Shown here: positions 47,743 to 60,621 of the stretch, piece by piece | Layout of the letters: every line of letters starts with the position of its first letter | Numbering within the stretch: position 1 is the stretch's first letter | Source of the DNA: Moniliella sp. 'wahieum' | Lineage: Eukaryota; Basidiomycota; Moniliellomycetes; Moniliellales; Moniliellaceae | Reading direction: 5' to 3' | Assembly: GCA_003971905.1 (NCBI GenBank) | Contig: RSEE01000121.1 | Coordinates: forward strand, 62,001-126,000 | DNA: 64,000 nt | Made by a program: the position numbers and the translations under genes | The notes under the pieces: generated by a model | The model's database searches: none | What the model was told of the DNA's origin: nothing | The model's input: the letters and a program-made list of their open reading frames with translations, nothing else

Positions 47743-49795
47743 GCATCCTTTCACTTCTCTCTCTGCACTACTGTACTAGACATGGCATTCGCTACTTGCT
47801 TTCGCTTCCAGGTTGACTCAATGCTTATGATCTGTATCCCATAGTCGATCAAATGGTAGGCTGCGTTGCACTGGCTTGCGCGTTTCCCAACATGGACCTG
47901 TGCCCGGTTCTTCCAGTCAATCCCCTTTGGTGCTTGTCCGACTGCTCTGGCGGCACCCCGTCCAAATGATGTCAAAGGACGTGCCTTGGAGATCGCGCGG
48001 CCGAGAGGGAGAAGGAAAGGCCGCCGTGGCGAGCGACGACCGCCATCCATCGGATCGACGAGAGAGCGTCAAAAGGACGCTCCCCAATCTGGAGAACGCA
48101 GGCATGATATCAAGTCGAGTCTCGCCCCGGATTCGTGCCGCCTACTACTTACTACTTCGTACGTAAGGGTGCAAGGCACAGTGGAACCAAGTGGTAGTAG
48201 TCGTAGATACGCCATCAGCATTGCCCAAGGCCAAAAAACAGCCAAGTCCTAGGTGGATGTCTAGTAGGGCAGATGCATCCCAATCCCGGACCACTGCAAC
48301 CAATGCATCCTTGAGTGGCATTTTTGTTTTTCATCTGGCCATGACTGCATCGCTTGAAAGGTCACTTGTGTATACGATATCGTGGTCGAGGATGCGGACG
48401 TGCCAAAAGGTGGAAAGGATGGGAAAGGGGGGGACTGGACTCCGCGACAATAAAAGGTGGTAGGGGAAAGCGAGGGCAAGAATGGTTCCCATCATGAAAT
48501 TAAGGGAGGGAGAGAGAGGGGGAGAAGACGCCGAAGACACGGAATCAGTGGTAGTACACTAGCTTCAGAGAGACCGTAAGGAAAGAACCTAGGCAGGCCC
48601 GTCAAACACGGCCGCGACAACGAGGCGGCGACCAGGCTCAAGGTAGAGCAAGTATATAGTGCTCCTCCACTGCCCCTGCCAGCTTTTGGCCGGGCAGCCG
48701 CGGTTGGGCCAGTACCGTCGCCCGTGTTGTTGATCCCGAACATCTCTTCGGGGTAGTTGGGGCGGTGGACGCCAGGGAGCGCCGTAAAGAGCCCATCGGC
48801 TGCCGGGGGCCTTGAACTGTGCCGGTTTGCTCGGGTTCGCCCAAAAACGTTATCTCAAGCGACCCTGGTCTGCACGCGCCCCACCCTCACGCTCCGCTTG
48901 TCGCGTTCCAGCTCTTCTTCGATGGTCTGCTCCAGTACTTTATAAGGGTCCCATTCAGGACCTTGGAACAGTGGTCGCAGCTTCTTCTTCCACGGACGAT
49001 ATTTGGTGCGGTAAACACCTCTTCCTGCTTGGTACCTCGACATGATCGACCGTGCCCTGAGACGTAGTCCATCTTATCGACATGTTGAGCAGTGTCGGTG
49101 GGAGAGGGACCTTTAGCCCCATCGGGCAGGATGGGGGCAAGAGACGCACATCGTTTGTCTATCGCTTGGCACAGGCACAGACGATCGATCGGGACGTCTA
49201 CTAATCGCTCCCTTCGTCGGACACATCACCTCCAGCGCAGCTGCTTGCCAATGCGTCTTGCTCGGTTGCATCCCAACCCGCCCCAGTGCACGTGACACCC
49301 CACGTGATAGGCCGATCGGCGGGCGGGGAGTAAGCGCCGCCGATTTGCAACATTGCACCGAGCGGTGCAGGTGACGCATGCAGTCTGCCGCAACGCGAGG
49401 GGGTGCATGATCGATCAGCGCGCAGCTGGAGCGGCCCAGTGCCAGGAGGCGCCTGGGTGCGCAGCGCACGGCCAGAGCTGCCAACCGCCGCCGTGCCTGC
49501 GTACGGGGGGAGGCGCCACGCCAGTGCTGGGCGAAAGGCGTGGGGTGGAAGACAGCGCAGGGGCAGTGTGGCGGCGGCTGTGCCAGACGGTGCCTGGTTC
49601 GTGTGCCTGTGCCGCGCGATGCGGCTGCAGGGGGCAAGCAATATGCACGTCCCCTGCAGGCGCCTGATTATCATCACCCATCAATGCGTCCGCCCGCCCG
49701 CACCACACCGCACGCCACCGCCGCATCACCGCCCCATGCGGTCCGTCCACCCTAATCTCTCGCGGCCCCCCCCCCCACCACCACTTCTCCCTCCC
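47743..49795. other. Gene-poor interval with unassigned coding-like DNA on minus strand
   Basis: 2 kb. On the minus strand 49149-48590 coding-like pieces appear in different frames: PILPDGAKGPSPTDTAQHVD, then RGVYRTKYRPWKKKLRPLFQ, EWDPYKVLEQTIEEELERDK, and a tail with YLEPGRRLVVA. The middle piece is basic then acidic-helical and looks like a real small protein, but no family is recognised. Nothing else convincing; the right 500 bp is the promoter of the PUF gene. Confidence 0.3.
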
Positions 49796-52700
49796 ATGGC
49801 CGTCGCTGAGCGTGGACGCGAGCTCGGCGTCTCCTCCCCGGCGTCCTCGGCCTCCGGCATGGTCCGCAGCGCCTCCACCCCGGCCCCCGCGCCCCACGAG
49901 CGCCTCGCCGCCCCGCCGCCCAAGCCCGCCTCGGGGCTGCGTGTCAACGTCCATCTCCCGCCCGACCCGCCCCCCCCCACACCCACCGCGCCTCCCACCA
50001 CCACCACTGCCGCTCCCGCCACCACCACCACCGCCGCGCCCATCCCATCCGCCCCGCCCACGCCGCGCCCACTGCGTCCGTCCACACCGACCCGCTCAGC
50101 CCCGCGCGCTGGCCGACATGTACCCCGGCCCCCGCTTCTCCATCGCCAGCTCCCCGCCCCCCTTCTCCGCCCTGCCCCCCACCCCGGCACCAACCCGCCC
50201 AGCGCTGCCGCCCGCCACCCCCGCCGCGCCAGCCGCCGCTCGCGCCAGAGCATCACCCTCTCCACGCCCGTCATGCCGCTCCCCATGGCGTACGGCTTCA
50301 ACATGTACTCCTACCCCATCAGCCCCCCGCCCGCGCCCCCGCCCCAGCTCGACCCCGCCGACCCGTCCCAGCCGCGCTCGCCCCGCTCCGACGGCCACGA
50401 GCTCTACTGGCCCCCACCCCTCGCCGTGCTCTCCCCGCCCCTCGGCTCCCCCACCAGCGACGACGCCCTCCCCTATTCGGCCCAGCCCCCGGCCCAGGGG
50501 TGGGTGTGGCAATGGCCCGCCATGCCCACCTATCCCGACCCGTCTTCCTGGTCGCCCGGCCCCGCCATCTCCAACCTGCCTCCTGTCCCTCCCGGTGCCC
50601 CGCCACAACCCATGCCCATCTCCATCGGCGCACCAGGCGGGCACAGCCGCAATCCTTCCGCCACTGACCGCCCTCTCCAACTCCCGCATCTGCCGCCTCC
50701 CCATGGGCTCCTATCGGCCGTGACCCAGGTGCAACCAATCGTGGCTTTGACGTGTACGGACAGGGCAACAACCAAGGCGGGGGTGGAGGTGGAGGTGGAG
50801 GTGGAGGCGCAGGAGCAGGAGGAGGGCGTCGGCACCGTCACACACGTTCTGCCGGCCCCACAGGATGGCCTCCGATGGCTGCTCCCCTCTTTCCTTTTGG
50901 CGGCGTTCCTCTCGGTGCCGGTCCCGCTGGCTATCCTTCAGCGCACCCGCACCCGCGCCACATGCCCCCCCCCACTGGCGCGTCGCATATGTTCCCCGCT
51001 ACCCATCCAGCTCGAGCCGCCGGGCCGCGTCGTCCGGAACAGTTCAAGGGTGAAGTGGTGCGAATGGCCCAGGACCAGCATGGCTCAGTCGGTTGCAAGA
51101 TGCGTTGGACCGCGCCGCTTCGGACCAGCGCGGAAACACGGATGAGGGAGAGGATGCGACAACGATCATCTTGGCAGAGGTGCTGCCGCAAGCCAAGAAG
51201 CTGATGCACGATGTGTTTGGAAACTATGTATGTTCTACATGTCCCCGTTCCGTTCATTGCCACCCACGTCTAGGTCTGGTCTTGCATCCCACCCCGATCG
51301 TTCTGACTTTCTTTTCTCCGGTGGCAGGTCATTCAAAAGCTCCTTGATCACGGTGACGCAGGCCAGCGCTCTCGCTTACTGACTGCGTTGGGGTTCGTCG
51401 CGCCCACGGAAGAGACAGAGAAGGAAGACGAGAATGCAGCTGGCCAAGACGAGGACCCATCGAACGGAGACCTGTCTTCCATCGCACGGCACACCTATGC
51501 CTGTCGGGTCCTACAACGAGCGCTGGACTACGTGAGCCGTCCCCAAGCAGCCTCCCTAGCCGTTGGCCTACTGCTGGCCCCTTCCCTGGGTGCCCAAACG
51601 ACGGAAGATCATGTTCGCACGTTGGCCACCGACCAAAATGCGAATCACGTGTTGCAAAAGTTTGTTGCCGTCTTGGCGCACCCACCGAGCCGACGGAGCA
51701 AGTGGTAGAGCCCTGCGCGGCCGATGCTGCACTGACTACGTTGGTGCAAGCGTTTTGACCCGTGTCCACGTGCTCGCCACGCACGCATACGCTTGCCGCG
51801 TGCTCCAGCGTCTTTTGGAACGCCTGCCCTCGCGTACGACCCGTCCCTTGGTGGACGAAGTGCGGGCGGATGCTCTGAAACTGATGCAAGACGCCTATGG
51901 GAACTATGTGGTCCAGTGGCTTCTGCAGCGCACCGGTCCCCGCGTTTGCCCCCCTCACCTTCGTCCCGTGCCGAGACGAGTGCAGCAGCAGACAAGGAAG
52001 AGGCGGCGGCCATAACTGCCGATCATGAGGTGGTGCTGCGATTGATTTTGGACCCGGCTTCGCCGGCGGACGCGTCAAACGAGGTGGGCGGGCCGCACCG
52101 GTTCGTTCGCTTGGCACGGCACAAATTCGCTTCGAACGTGCTGGAGTATGTGGCTTCGACCGCCAAGACCCATACGCCAGCCTATGCTGTGCCTACCGCT
52201 TCCGGCCCCGACGCTGCGCCCGGCGCGTTTTTCCGCCGCATCCTACAAATCTTGTTGGCGCCCGTGCCGGGCCCGTCGGTGGACAAGACGGGCGCACCGG
52301 ACGAGGCGTCGGCGCCGGCGTCCAGCCCACCACCGCCGTCCTCCTCCTCCACGACCAGTACGCCAACTACGTGCTGCAACGCGTACTCAACCTGGTCGAA
52401 GCAGAGGACAAGGCACAGTTAGCCCACGTCCTCCGTCCGGCCCTCCGCGCTCCCCACCCTACCTCGCCCCCACCTCGCACCACCCCGCTAGCGTCCCTCG
52501 CTTCCCTCGGCCCGTCTCCCATGGTGCCCCCCGGTACCGGAACCGGAACCGGAACCGGAACCGGAACCGGAACCGCCCTCCCGGCCCAGCAGGACAAGCT
52601 AGCTTTGCCGCCGCGGCCGCAGCGGCGTTGCATGCTTCTACTTTACTTTTACTTCTGCTTCCGCGGGGGGTTCTTCGTCCCCGGCTCCGACGGCGGCGCG

Positions 52701-52989
52701 GGTCGTGTCGCCTTCACTTTCGCTTGGATCGGGCAGCGCACGCGCCAGCCCTGCGCTGAGCCACGTCGGGCCCAACGCCAACGCCAATCCCAGTACCGGT
52801 ACCGGTGGCGGTGTCGGTGGCAGTATCGGTGGCAGTGGGAGTCCGCGTCACGTGCCTGGCTGCCGCCGTGCCCGTGCCTGCTGTCCAGGCGCATGGCTAC
52901 CCCCGCGCGCGTCCGCGCACCGCCCTCGGTGCTCCGCCGGACCACCCCCCAAGCATATCGCGACGATTGAGCGGTTGTTGGAGGTGTGA
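49796..52989 (+). CDS. PUF (Pumilio-family) RNA-binding protein
   Basis: Binds 3' UTR elements of target mRNAs to control translation and decay. ATG at 49796 (MAVAERGRELGVSSPASSAS) opens about 330 Pro/Ser/Thr-rich residues, then a Gly-rich run and FKGEVVRMAQDQHGSR, the start of the Pumilio homology domain. Repeat cores seen in order: ILAEVLPQAKKLMHDVFGNY, then VIQKLLDHG after a 100-bp intron at 51228-51327 (GTATGT donor, GGCAG acceptor), TYACRVLQRALDY, NANHVLQKFVAVL, AYACRVLQRLLER, AYGNYVVQWLLQR, KFASNVLEYV and QYANYVLQRVLNLV. Frameshifts near 50740, 51110, 51705, 51950 and 52350. The C-terminus is low complexity with an ACCGGA hexamer array and ends PKHIATIERLLEV before TGA at 52987-52989. 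Which PUF subgroup cannot be decided. About 1030 codons. Confidence 0.85.
52532..52574 (+). repeat. In-frame GGAACC hexamer array in the PUF gene
   Basis: About seven tandem copies coding for alternating Gly-Thr. Length changes keep the frame. Confidence 0.9.
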
Positions 52990-53302
52990 GATGCGACATC
53001 GACATTGGACATGGGACATGCGAGGTGGAGGGTTGACCCCTCGCTTGCCCTGTAGGCCGTTTGAGCAAGGCTTGGAATGATCTTCTCCCCCTTGTTCGGC
53101 TGGTCTCTCTATTCCCTTTTCCGTTTCCTTTTCCTTTTCATTTCCCGTTCCCTTTCCGTTTCCTTTCCTTTTTTCTCTTCTCTTCTCTTGTTTTTGTGGT
53201 TGGGTCCAGCGGGTGGATCCGCGTTGGTGCAGCCCGTCCCGATCCCCCCGTTTTGCGCTCCTCTCCGCCCTCCGTCCCCGCCTCTTTCCCCCGGTTTTTC
53301 CC

Positions 53303-53342
53303 CCCGATTTTCTCCCCCGATTTTCTCCCCCGATTTTCCCCC
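53303..53342 (+). repeat. 13-bp CCCCCGATTTTCT array
   Basis: About three copies in a pyrimidine-rich tract. Confidence 0.8.
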
Positions 53343-53513
53343 CTCTTCTCTCCCCCGTTTCTTCCCGTCGCCCCCCTCCCCGTTTGCTTACCATTGATCT
53401 CTCCTCTCTCCTGCATCGGGTTTCCATGGATAAGAAAGATTAGATTATAGCAATCGTGAGGGACGCTTTTTTTTGCTCTTTGACTCCCTTGCTCCCAGTT
53501 GCTCTTGCCTTTC

Positions 53514-53565
53514 CGTACCGTACCGTACCGGGTCGTACCGTACCGTACCGGGTCGTACCGTACCT
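53514..53565 (+). repeat. 20-bp unit built of TACCG pentamers
   Basis: Two and a half copies of three TACCG words plus GGTCG. Confidence 0.85.
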
Positions 53566-53663
53566 TCTGGTCCCTTATCCTATCCCCCCTCGCACTCTCC
53601 GCTTTCCCAATCTCTTTTCTGCTTGGCTTTCCTCTTTTCGGGAGATCGCATTCGTTCGCCCAA

Positions 53664-53696
53664 CGTTGACCGTTGACCGTTGACCGTTGACCGTTG
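53664..53696 (+). repeat. CGTTGAC heptamer array
   Basis: About four and a half copies, followed by a degenerate CGTTGCACGTTGA. Confidence 0.85.
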
Positions 53697-54393
53697 CACG
53701 TTGATCCCCCATATCTCTTGCACCCCATGTCCCATGTCCCAGTCTCAGTCCCAGTCCATCTCCTGTCGTTTTCAGTCCCATCTGTCCACCCACCCGTCGG
53801 ATCGACAGGTGGATCTTATCTCCCCCTCCCCCCTTCAAAAATCCCCGCCCATCTCTTCTCGTAGTGCGCGCGCAGGACGCAGACGAACGAACGAGTATAA
53901 GCAGAGAGGTTCCCATGCCGCCTCGTCGGATCCAGAACCGGTTCCCAGTGACAAACAGTCCTCGGCACCAGGATACACTTCTCTCCTCCGTAGTAACGCA
54001 TGATGCAATACCCTCTTCCCCCTTCACCGTCACCAACTTTCAACCGTCGTCAAGCTTCAAGCTTCGAGCTTCGTCCCCCCCCCCCCCCGCCGCGACTTGG
54101 TGTGGCACCAAGTCGTAGCCTGTGGTGCTCGGTGGGTGGGGAGCTCAGGGCAAGGCACAGGCGGCCAGGTAGAGTTGTCGTTATACCGTGACGAGCCCGC
54201 GCGCGCCCGCGCGCATCCCACTGATGGCCCGCGAAGACGTGCGACAGGGGTACCTTAAGTTGAATCGGTACCCAGTAACTGCGCGGGTCAGGAGGTCGGC
54301 TCCAGTGACGCGGTGACGAGTGACTAGTGGCTAGAGGCCACAGTTCACTGAGTGACCTGGGGCTAGTTTGACTAGCTTGAAGCTTGAAGCTTC

Positions 54394-54426
54394 GAGTGAC
54401 TATGAGTGACTATGAGTGACTAGTGA
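54394..54426 (+). repeat. GAGTGACTAT decamer array
   Basis: Three copies next to a GCTTGAA array. Confidence 0.8.
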
Positions 54427-55170
54427 CTGATCAAGTGATCCACCAAGTGACCGAGGACAGGGACCACCTCTCTACGCCACCCCTGGCCAGCCACTCCTTT
54501 TGCTCGTCGCCCTTATACCTCCTGTGATCAAGCGGGCAGGCGGTTAATAGGCGGTCACCGGCCAGGAGTGGGACGGGGCACCGTATCATTATGGACGCTG
54601 TTTCGACCCCAAAGGAAACCTTGACAGAGCCAGGATGGTCACAATAATGATTCTCTCCTCTTCTCGTCTTCACTATTCAATTTCCCTTTTCTTGCCTCAG
54701 ATCTCAGATGTGTGTGCAGGTCTACGACGGTCGATTGATCAGTTGTCTTTCGACGTTCGACTATCGACGTTCGACATTCACGCCATCCATTCTTCCTTGA
54801 TTGACTTGAAGTGATCTCCCTCTCTATCCGTGGCATGGTGAAAGTTACAATGCTCTCTGGGGATCGTGGATCGCATTTGGGAAGAAGGACCGAGACACGG
54901 ACACCGAAGAGACACGTACCGTGAACACGAGGCCAGAACAAACAAGTCTCTGTCCACGCCCCAACAGGCCTCTCCGATCTCCCTCTCACCACTGCACGTC
55001 CCACCAGGGTTAGTTCCACCTGCTGCTTCCAGCCGATGAGTTCGGATGGGATGACGGTGAAAGAGGAGGGATGTGGAGGATGTGGTTGGTCGAGGATGGA
55101 TGAATAATTGCCGCCACCAGCGACCACAGTGAAGCTAGTGACGGATGGGGAAGTGTGACGTGAGACGTGT

Positions 55171-58100
55171 TGTTGACCGGGAGGTCCGAGGGCCAATCAC
55201 CTCTAAGCCACATTGACCTGGTCCCTTCTCACACATCAAACGCGCTGAACGCGCATTCGATCGGACTCGCTCGGGCCTCAGACTGGTCTAGCGCCCGAGC
55301 CGTTTCTTCTCCTTCTTCTTCTTCTTCTCCTTTTCTTCCTGTCCTGGGCCTAGTCCCGCATCCTGTCTTCGAACGATCACCTTCAGCCTCTGTTGTCCAT
55401 CAGATTTGCTGGGAGACGTAGGCCAATAGAGTTACAATCTGAAAAGCTCTCTGGTCTCTCCCTAACAAGAAAAAAAAAGGGGGAAACCCGCCCTACCCAA
55501 CCCCCAGCGACACAGAGCTGAAAGCCGAGCCCTCGGCGCCAAACGCCCAATCCTCCGCAACCCACTCATTCGCCTCCCGGCGCCACTCATTCGCCTCCCG
55601 GCGCAACCCACTCATTCGCCCCCCGGCACAACCCACCGTCCAAACTACAACACCCCATTCACTGCAAACATGGAGACTCGCTCACAAACATCCCTTACCA
55701 CCAAACGGAGAGAAGCTATGGAGCGCCTCTGTGGACAAGTGCAAAGTACATCAAGCGAGGTATCCCATTCGACCTGAGACAAGAATCCGAACAGGAGGTA
55801 CAAACGTACAGGCCAGACATTCTCAACAACAAAATTGATTTCCTCAAGCCCACAACAAACGAGGAAGCCATACAGGCGGAGGCAATCAAACTTCGACTCG
55901 CCGTGCTCTCAAAATGGGACGAAGCAGACCAAGACGAGGAAAAGGCAACGAAAAAAACCAAAGCTCCCCTTCCCGAAGGTATCAACCAGAGCATCAACAA
56001 GCTGAGTAGTCGGATTAACAGCCAACGGCTGGGCTGGTCACATCGCGACATCACGGATGCGCGCCGATTCTCACGCAACATGGACATCCTGCAGATGGAA
56101 CTACGCGCCATCCAACCCACCCTTTCGGAAGAAATACTCTACAAGGGTAAGAGGGCAGTCGGATACGACAAGGAACTCGATGCAGCCATGATGGGTCTGG
56201 TGAGACAGGCTCTCCCTTACAGCGCTCAGGAAGACCTCGCTCATCTAGAGATTCCGCCCAAGACTACGCAGGATCTCATCTCCATGCTCATGGACAAGTT
56301 CGGTAAGCCGGACGCTGACATGGCACGGGCCAACATGTACAAAATGTGCACCAGCAAACAAGGCACCATGTCGGGACCGGAATGGCTGTGTTCCATGGAC
56401 GAGACACGGAAAAGCATACACCTTTCGAGTCCCATATCGGACGAGCTCTACCGCCTCATGCTCCTGGGTGGTATCAACAACAAAAGCATCGCCATCCAGC
56501 TGCATGACAAGGACTACCTGGCGGTTCGAGAGGGAATCTGGGCAACGCCCAGCTCGAGACCCTCCAACAGCAACACCCATGCCCAACCCGCCACAAATAA
56601 GAATCCGAACCCGTCGAACGGTGGAAGCAACGCGGCAAGCGGGGGAAAGAGCTCTGGCGGGGGATACAATCGCCAACCCTGGCGCCCCAACCAATCGGAC
56701 ACTCCCACCCGTCCCATTCGAAACCCCAGTCGTCAAAAAGAAGAAGGACGAGCAAACGTCGCAGCTACGACCGAGTTCCAGGACGAAGGAGCCGGAGAGA
56801 ATTCAGTCGGACTCCTGGACTTCTAGGAACTCGGGAGCGATCTGGGTGAAGATATTCGAGCACTTTATGACAGCGGCGCCTTCCCGACCATATGGAAGGA
56901 CCGTGGCGTATTCAAAACGATGCGCCAATGCGACGACTTAATAGAGCTTGCAAATGGAAAGCACATCCGGGCTGAGGGCCATGGAACGTGCTCCTTCCGC
57001 CTGTGCTGTAGGGGGAAAGAATATATTACAGTTGAACTCCATGACTGCCTATATGTCCCCTCCTTCCGCTCAAACCTCATTAGCGTCGCCCACCTGTCAA
57101 ACGCCGGATATGCATCCTGGTTCGCTCCAAACCGCAAGGGCATATGGTTGAAACCCCCGGAGACAACCAAACGTACCACAACATCGCGAGCAGCAAATAC
57201 GAAATCCGTATACTGAAAGCCCCTTCCACTCCGCGCGCTGCTCCACACAAATCCCAAGCCATGGCAGCCACACCCATCCAATCAACTTTCCAATCCGACC
57301 AAATCGCTAGAGAACACGTTAGAAAGGCGCACGAACGATGGAATCATGCCGCCCTCGATTCTTCCCTGGCTGACTGCATCCTCCCCCCCGGGGGCGAAGG
57401 TAACCGCAAACCAATTAGCTCGGGCACGTCGAGCGGGTTGGGAATGTCCAATCTGCAATAAGGCACTCGCCACCGCTCCAAGCCACCCAGGACGAGCGCG
57501 ACCCAGCATCTCCACACCCCTTCGAGGTGTTGCATGCGGATGTCGTTGACCTGCCACGCATAACGGGGGCAGGACACGGCTTTGCCCTGGTGGCCGTGGA
57601 CGATTACACCCGATACACTTTCACCGTACCTCTGGCCACGAAGGGGACTGCTACGAGGGAGCTCCGCAACCTCATTGTCCGCGAACAGCGACGCGCTCCC
57701 GACCGGCTCCTCCGTATTCTCAAAACAGACAATGCACCGGAGCTCACGAGCGTGCTGCGTCCCTTCCTTGACAATGAGGGAATTACCGCGGAAACGACCA
57801 TTCCCGGCCAGAGCCAATCAAACGGGGTCGCAGAGCGGGCCATCAGAAGCATCACCACCAGAGCGAGACAGCTCATCCTCGCCAGCGGACTTCCGACCGC
57901 AGGATGGTGGCAGCACGCGCTACACAGCGCCCGCTTCACACACAACCTCATGGCACCCACTCCTCATCCCGAAGGTGAAAAGTCACGGTACGAGCGATAT
58001 AAGGGGCACCCTTACCCGATGCCGATGCACCCTTTCGGAATCCTTGCTTACCTGCATGTCCCCTCCACACAGCGCGACAACAAAATGAGCGCCCGGGCGG

Positions 58101-60621
58101 AGGAAGCAATGCTGATTCGGGTACGACCATACCAGAGGAAGCAAGGGCTGGCTGTTCTGTGTGTATGACCAGTCCACATCGGCTTTCCGCCCACGATGGG
58201 CAAAGCCGTACAAGTGGGGCACAACGATGTACCCTGCTGTGTTCCCCATGCGTTTTGCTACTGACATCTCCACTCGACCGCCGCAACAAATCCAACCGAC
58301 CCACCCGACCGATCCGACTCCAACAGAAAACTTTAAAAACCAAGCACACCAAGAAAACCCTACAAATATGACCGCAGCAACAACAGACTCGACACCAGAC
58401 TCGGAACCCACCCCTAACACCACCTCCACTCCCACCCCACCCTAACCCCATCCCCACAACCCCCCGCCGCTACCCCACACGGGCGAGGCCACCCCCCGGG
58501 TCCCCCTGGATCTCGCCACCCTACCCATTGCCGACAATCCGGCCGACACCGACTACCATGCCCACGCAGGCAGAACCCTGGCACCCAATCAGGGACCAAG
58601 CCTGTACCAGCTACCAGGATAGCCACCAAACACACCCCATGCAAGGCCTGGCACACCCTCTACCCGACACATCCTTACCACCCTTCCTGGATGGCGTCGT
58701 CCCGCCCGACCACACTGCCATGTCCGCACTGGCCCACCGGGGCGCTCATCCCCCAGTCCAATTCACCAAGGACGGCGTTCCCTTGGCACCAAAAACGATC
58801 AAAGGATTGGAACAACACCCTGCATTCGAGCGTGTTTTACAAGCGATGGAGGAAGAAATCACAACCCTTAACAACTTTGACACGTACGAATGTGTGCATG
58901 CCCCACCGGTGCACAGATATCTCGGACTCTGGCGCATCACTACTAAGACGGACGCAGATGGAAACTTCCTCCGCTACCGAGCCCGCTGGGTGGCAGGCGG
59001 CCACCTCCAGTCCGCGGACACGTGGGGACAAACCTTCGCCCCTGCAGTTCGTACTCCGGCCATCCTCACCCTCATCGTCTTGGCCGAAAAGTATGGACTT
59101 CAAATGTTTTCTGCCGACGTAAACTCGGCCTACCTAAATGCCCCATTGCAGGAGCAAATTTACATGCGGCCGCCCCCGTATTTCCCGCTCCTGCAGGCAT
59201 GGTATGGCGCCTGAAGAAGAGTCTGTACGGCCTCCACCAATCCGGGGCAAACTGGGCCGGATACATCCGCGACCTTCTATGCCTCCGCCTCGGATTCATT
59301 CGGAGCCTCACAGAGCCTTGCCTTTTCATTCGTACCAGCAAGAAATGCGGAACGATCATGCTGGCGGTGCACACCGACGACCTGGCTATTGCATGCACAT
59401 CGCATGCCGCATATGAGACGTTCCTTGCCAAGATCAACACCCACATCAAAGTGCGGGGAAATGGGCCCCTGCACTACCACCTTGGATGTCAATACGACCG
59501 CATCGCCGGAAATCTTTACCTCTCTCAACCCAAATTCATCGAGGAAACGGCGGAAAAGTATGGTCTCGCAGGACCAAAGGTGCGCCACTTACCTCACCCC
59601 ACCACATGATTCCAGCCAGAACAGACCCCGAGCCCCCTGCCACACCCCTTGAACGAAAGGATTATCAGGCCAAGATCGGGTCCGGCCTGTGGGCCGCACG
59701 CATGGGTCGCCCCGACGCCCTCTTTGGCGTTTCCGCTCTGAGCCGGTCCACTGCAGACCCATCCCGAGCCCACCGTGCTGCTGCGTCCGACTTCATCCGC
59801 TACCTGTACGGGACGAGGAACTACGGCCTACGCCTCACCCCCATCCCAGACGCACCAGCCCTGGCACTATACACCGACTCGGACCTAGCGGGGGATCCCG
59901 AAGAGGCACGCTCCACATCGGGATGCATCCTTTACGTATACGGCGTCCCTGTTTCCTGGCGATCCTTACGACAACCCAAGAGCGTCAACAACACGGCCGC
60001 TGCCGAATACACGGCCGGGTTTGACGGGCTAGTCGACGCCAACTATGTCAAGAACATATTAATCGAGTTGAGTGCCATTGCTGAAGACGAACCCATTCAT
60101 TGGTACTGCGACAAACACAGCTATCTCTCTCTCTCAAAAAGAGGGCAGTACCGGAAAGATCCGGGAACTACGCATCCGATTCCACAATGTACGACAACAT
60201 GTGGCATCAGGCGAGACCATCCCCCACCATGTGGCCGGCATCGACAACCAGGCCGACATCATCACCAAACCCGTTGGCAGACCCGTCCTCCTCAAGCAGC
60301 TCCCGAAGCTTCTCATCGAAGACCTCGACCAACTCAAGCGTAGCCTAGAGCCTCTGGCCAGCGGGGGTGTTGACGGGAGGTCCGAGGGCCAATCACCTCT
60401 AAGCCACATTGACCTGGTCCCTTCTCACACATCAAACGCGCTGAACGCGCATTCGATCGGACTCGCTCGGGCCTCAGACTGGTCTAGCGCCCGAGCCGTT
60501 TCTTCTCCTTCTTCTTCTTCTCCTTTTCTTCCTGTCCTGGGCCTAGTCCCGCATCCTGTCTTCGAACGATCACCTTCAGCCTCTGTTGTCCATCAGATTT
60601 GCTGGGAGACGTAGGCCAATA
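55171..60621 (+). mobile_element. Full-length Ty1/copia LTR retrotransposon
   Basis: 5451 bp, flanked by the direct repeat CGTGT at 55166-55170 and 60622-60626 (target-site duplication; six bases, ACGTGT, if the final A is not counted in the LTR). LTRs start TGTTGAC and end CCAATA. Domain order is GAG, protease, integrase, RT, RNase H, which defines copia. A G-rich polypurine tract (CAGCGGGGG) immediately precedes the 3' LTR. The LTRs show no substitutions, only a one-base and a three-base indel, so insertion was recent. No obvious initiator-tRNA primer site follows the 5' LTR. A 5' leader repeat of about 22 bp (CACTCATTCGCC core) occurs three times at 55562-55630. Confidence 0.95.

Larger units (their letters stand above)
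52990..55165. other. Gene-poor interval, repeat-rich
   Basis: 2.2 kb without a recognisable gene. Holds the tandem arrays listed separately, a homopolymer C tract near 54076-54089, AAGCTT words near 54050 and 54380, and ACTAGTGACTAG-like words near 54315-54430. The part 54430-55160 is the left flank of the copia insertion and shows no gene. Confidence 0.5.
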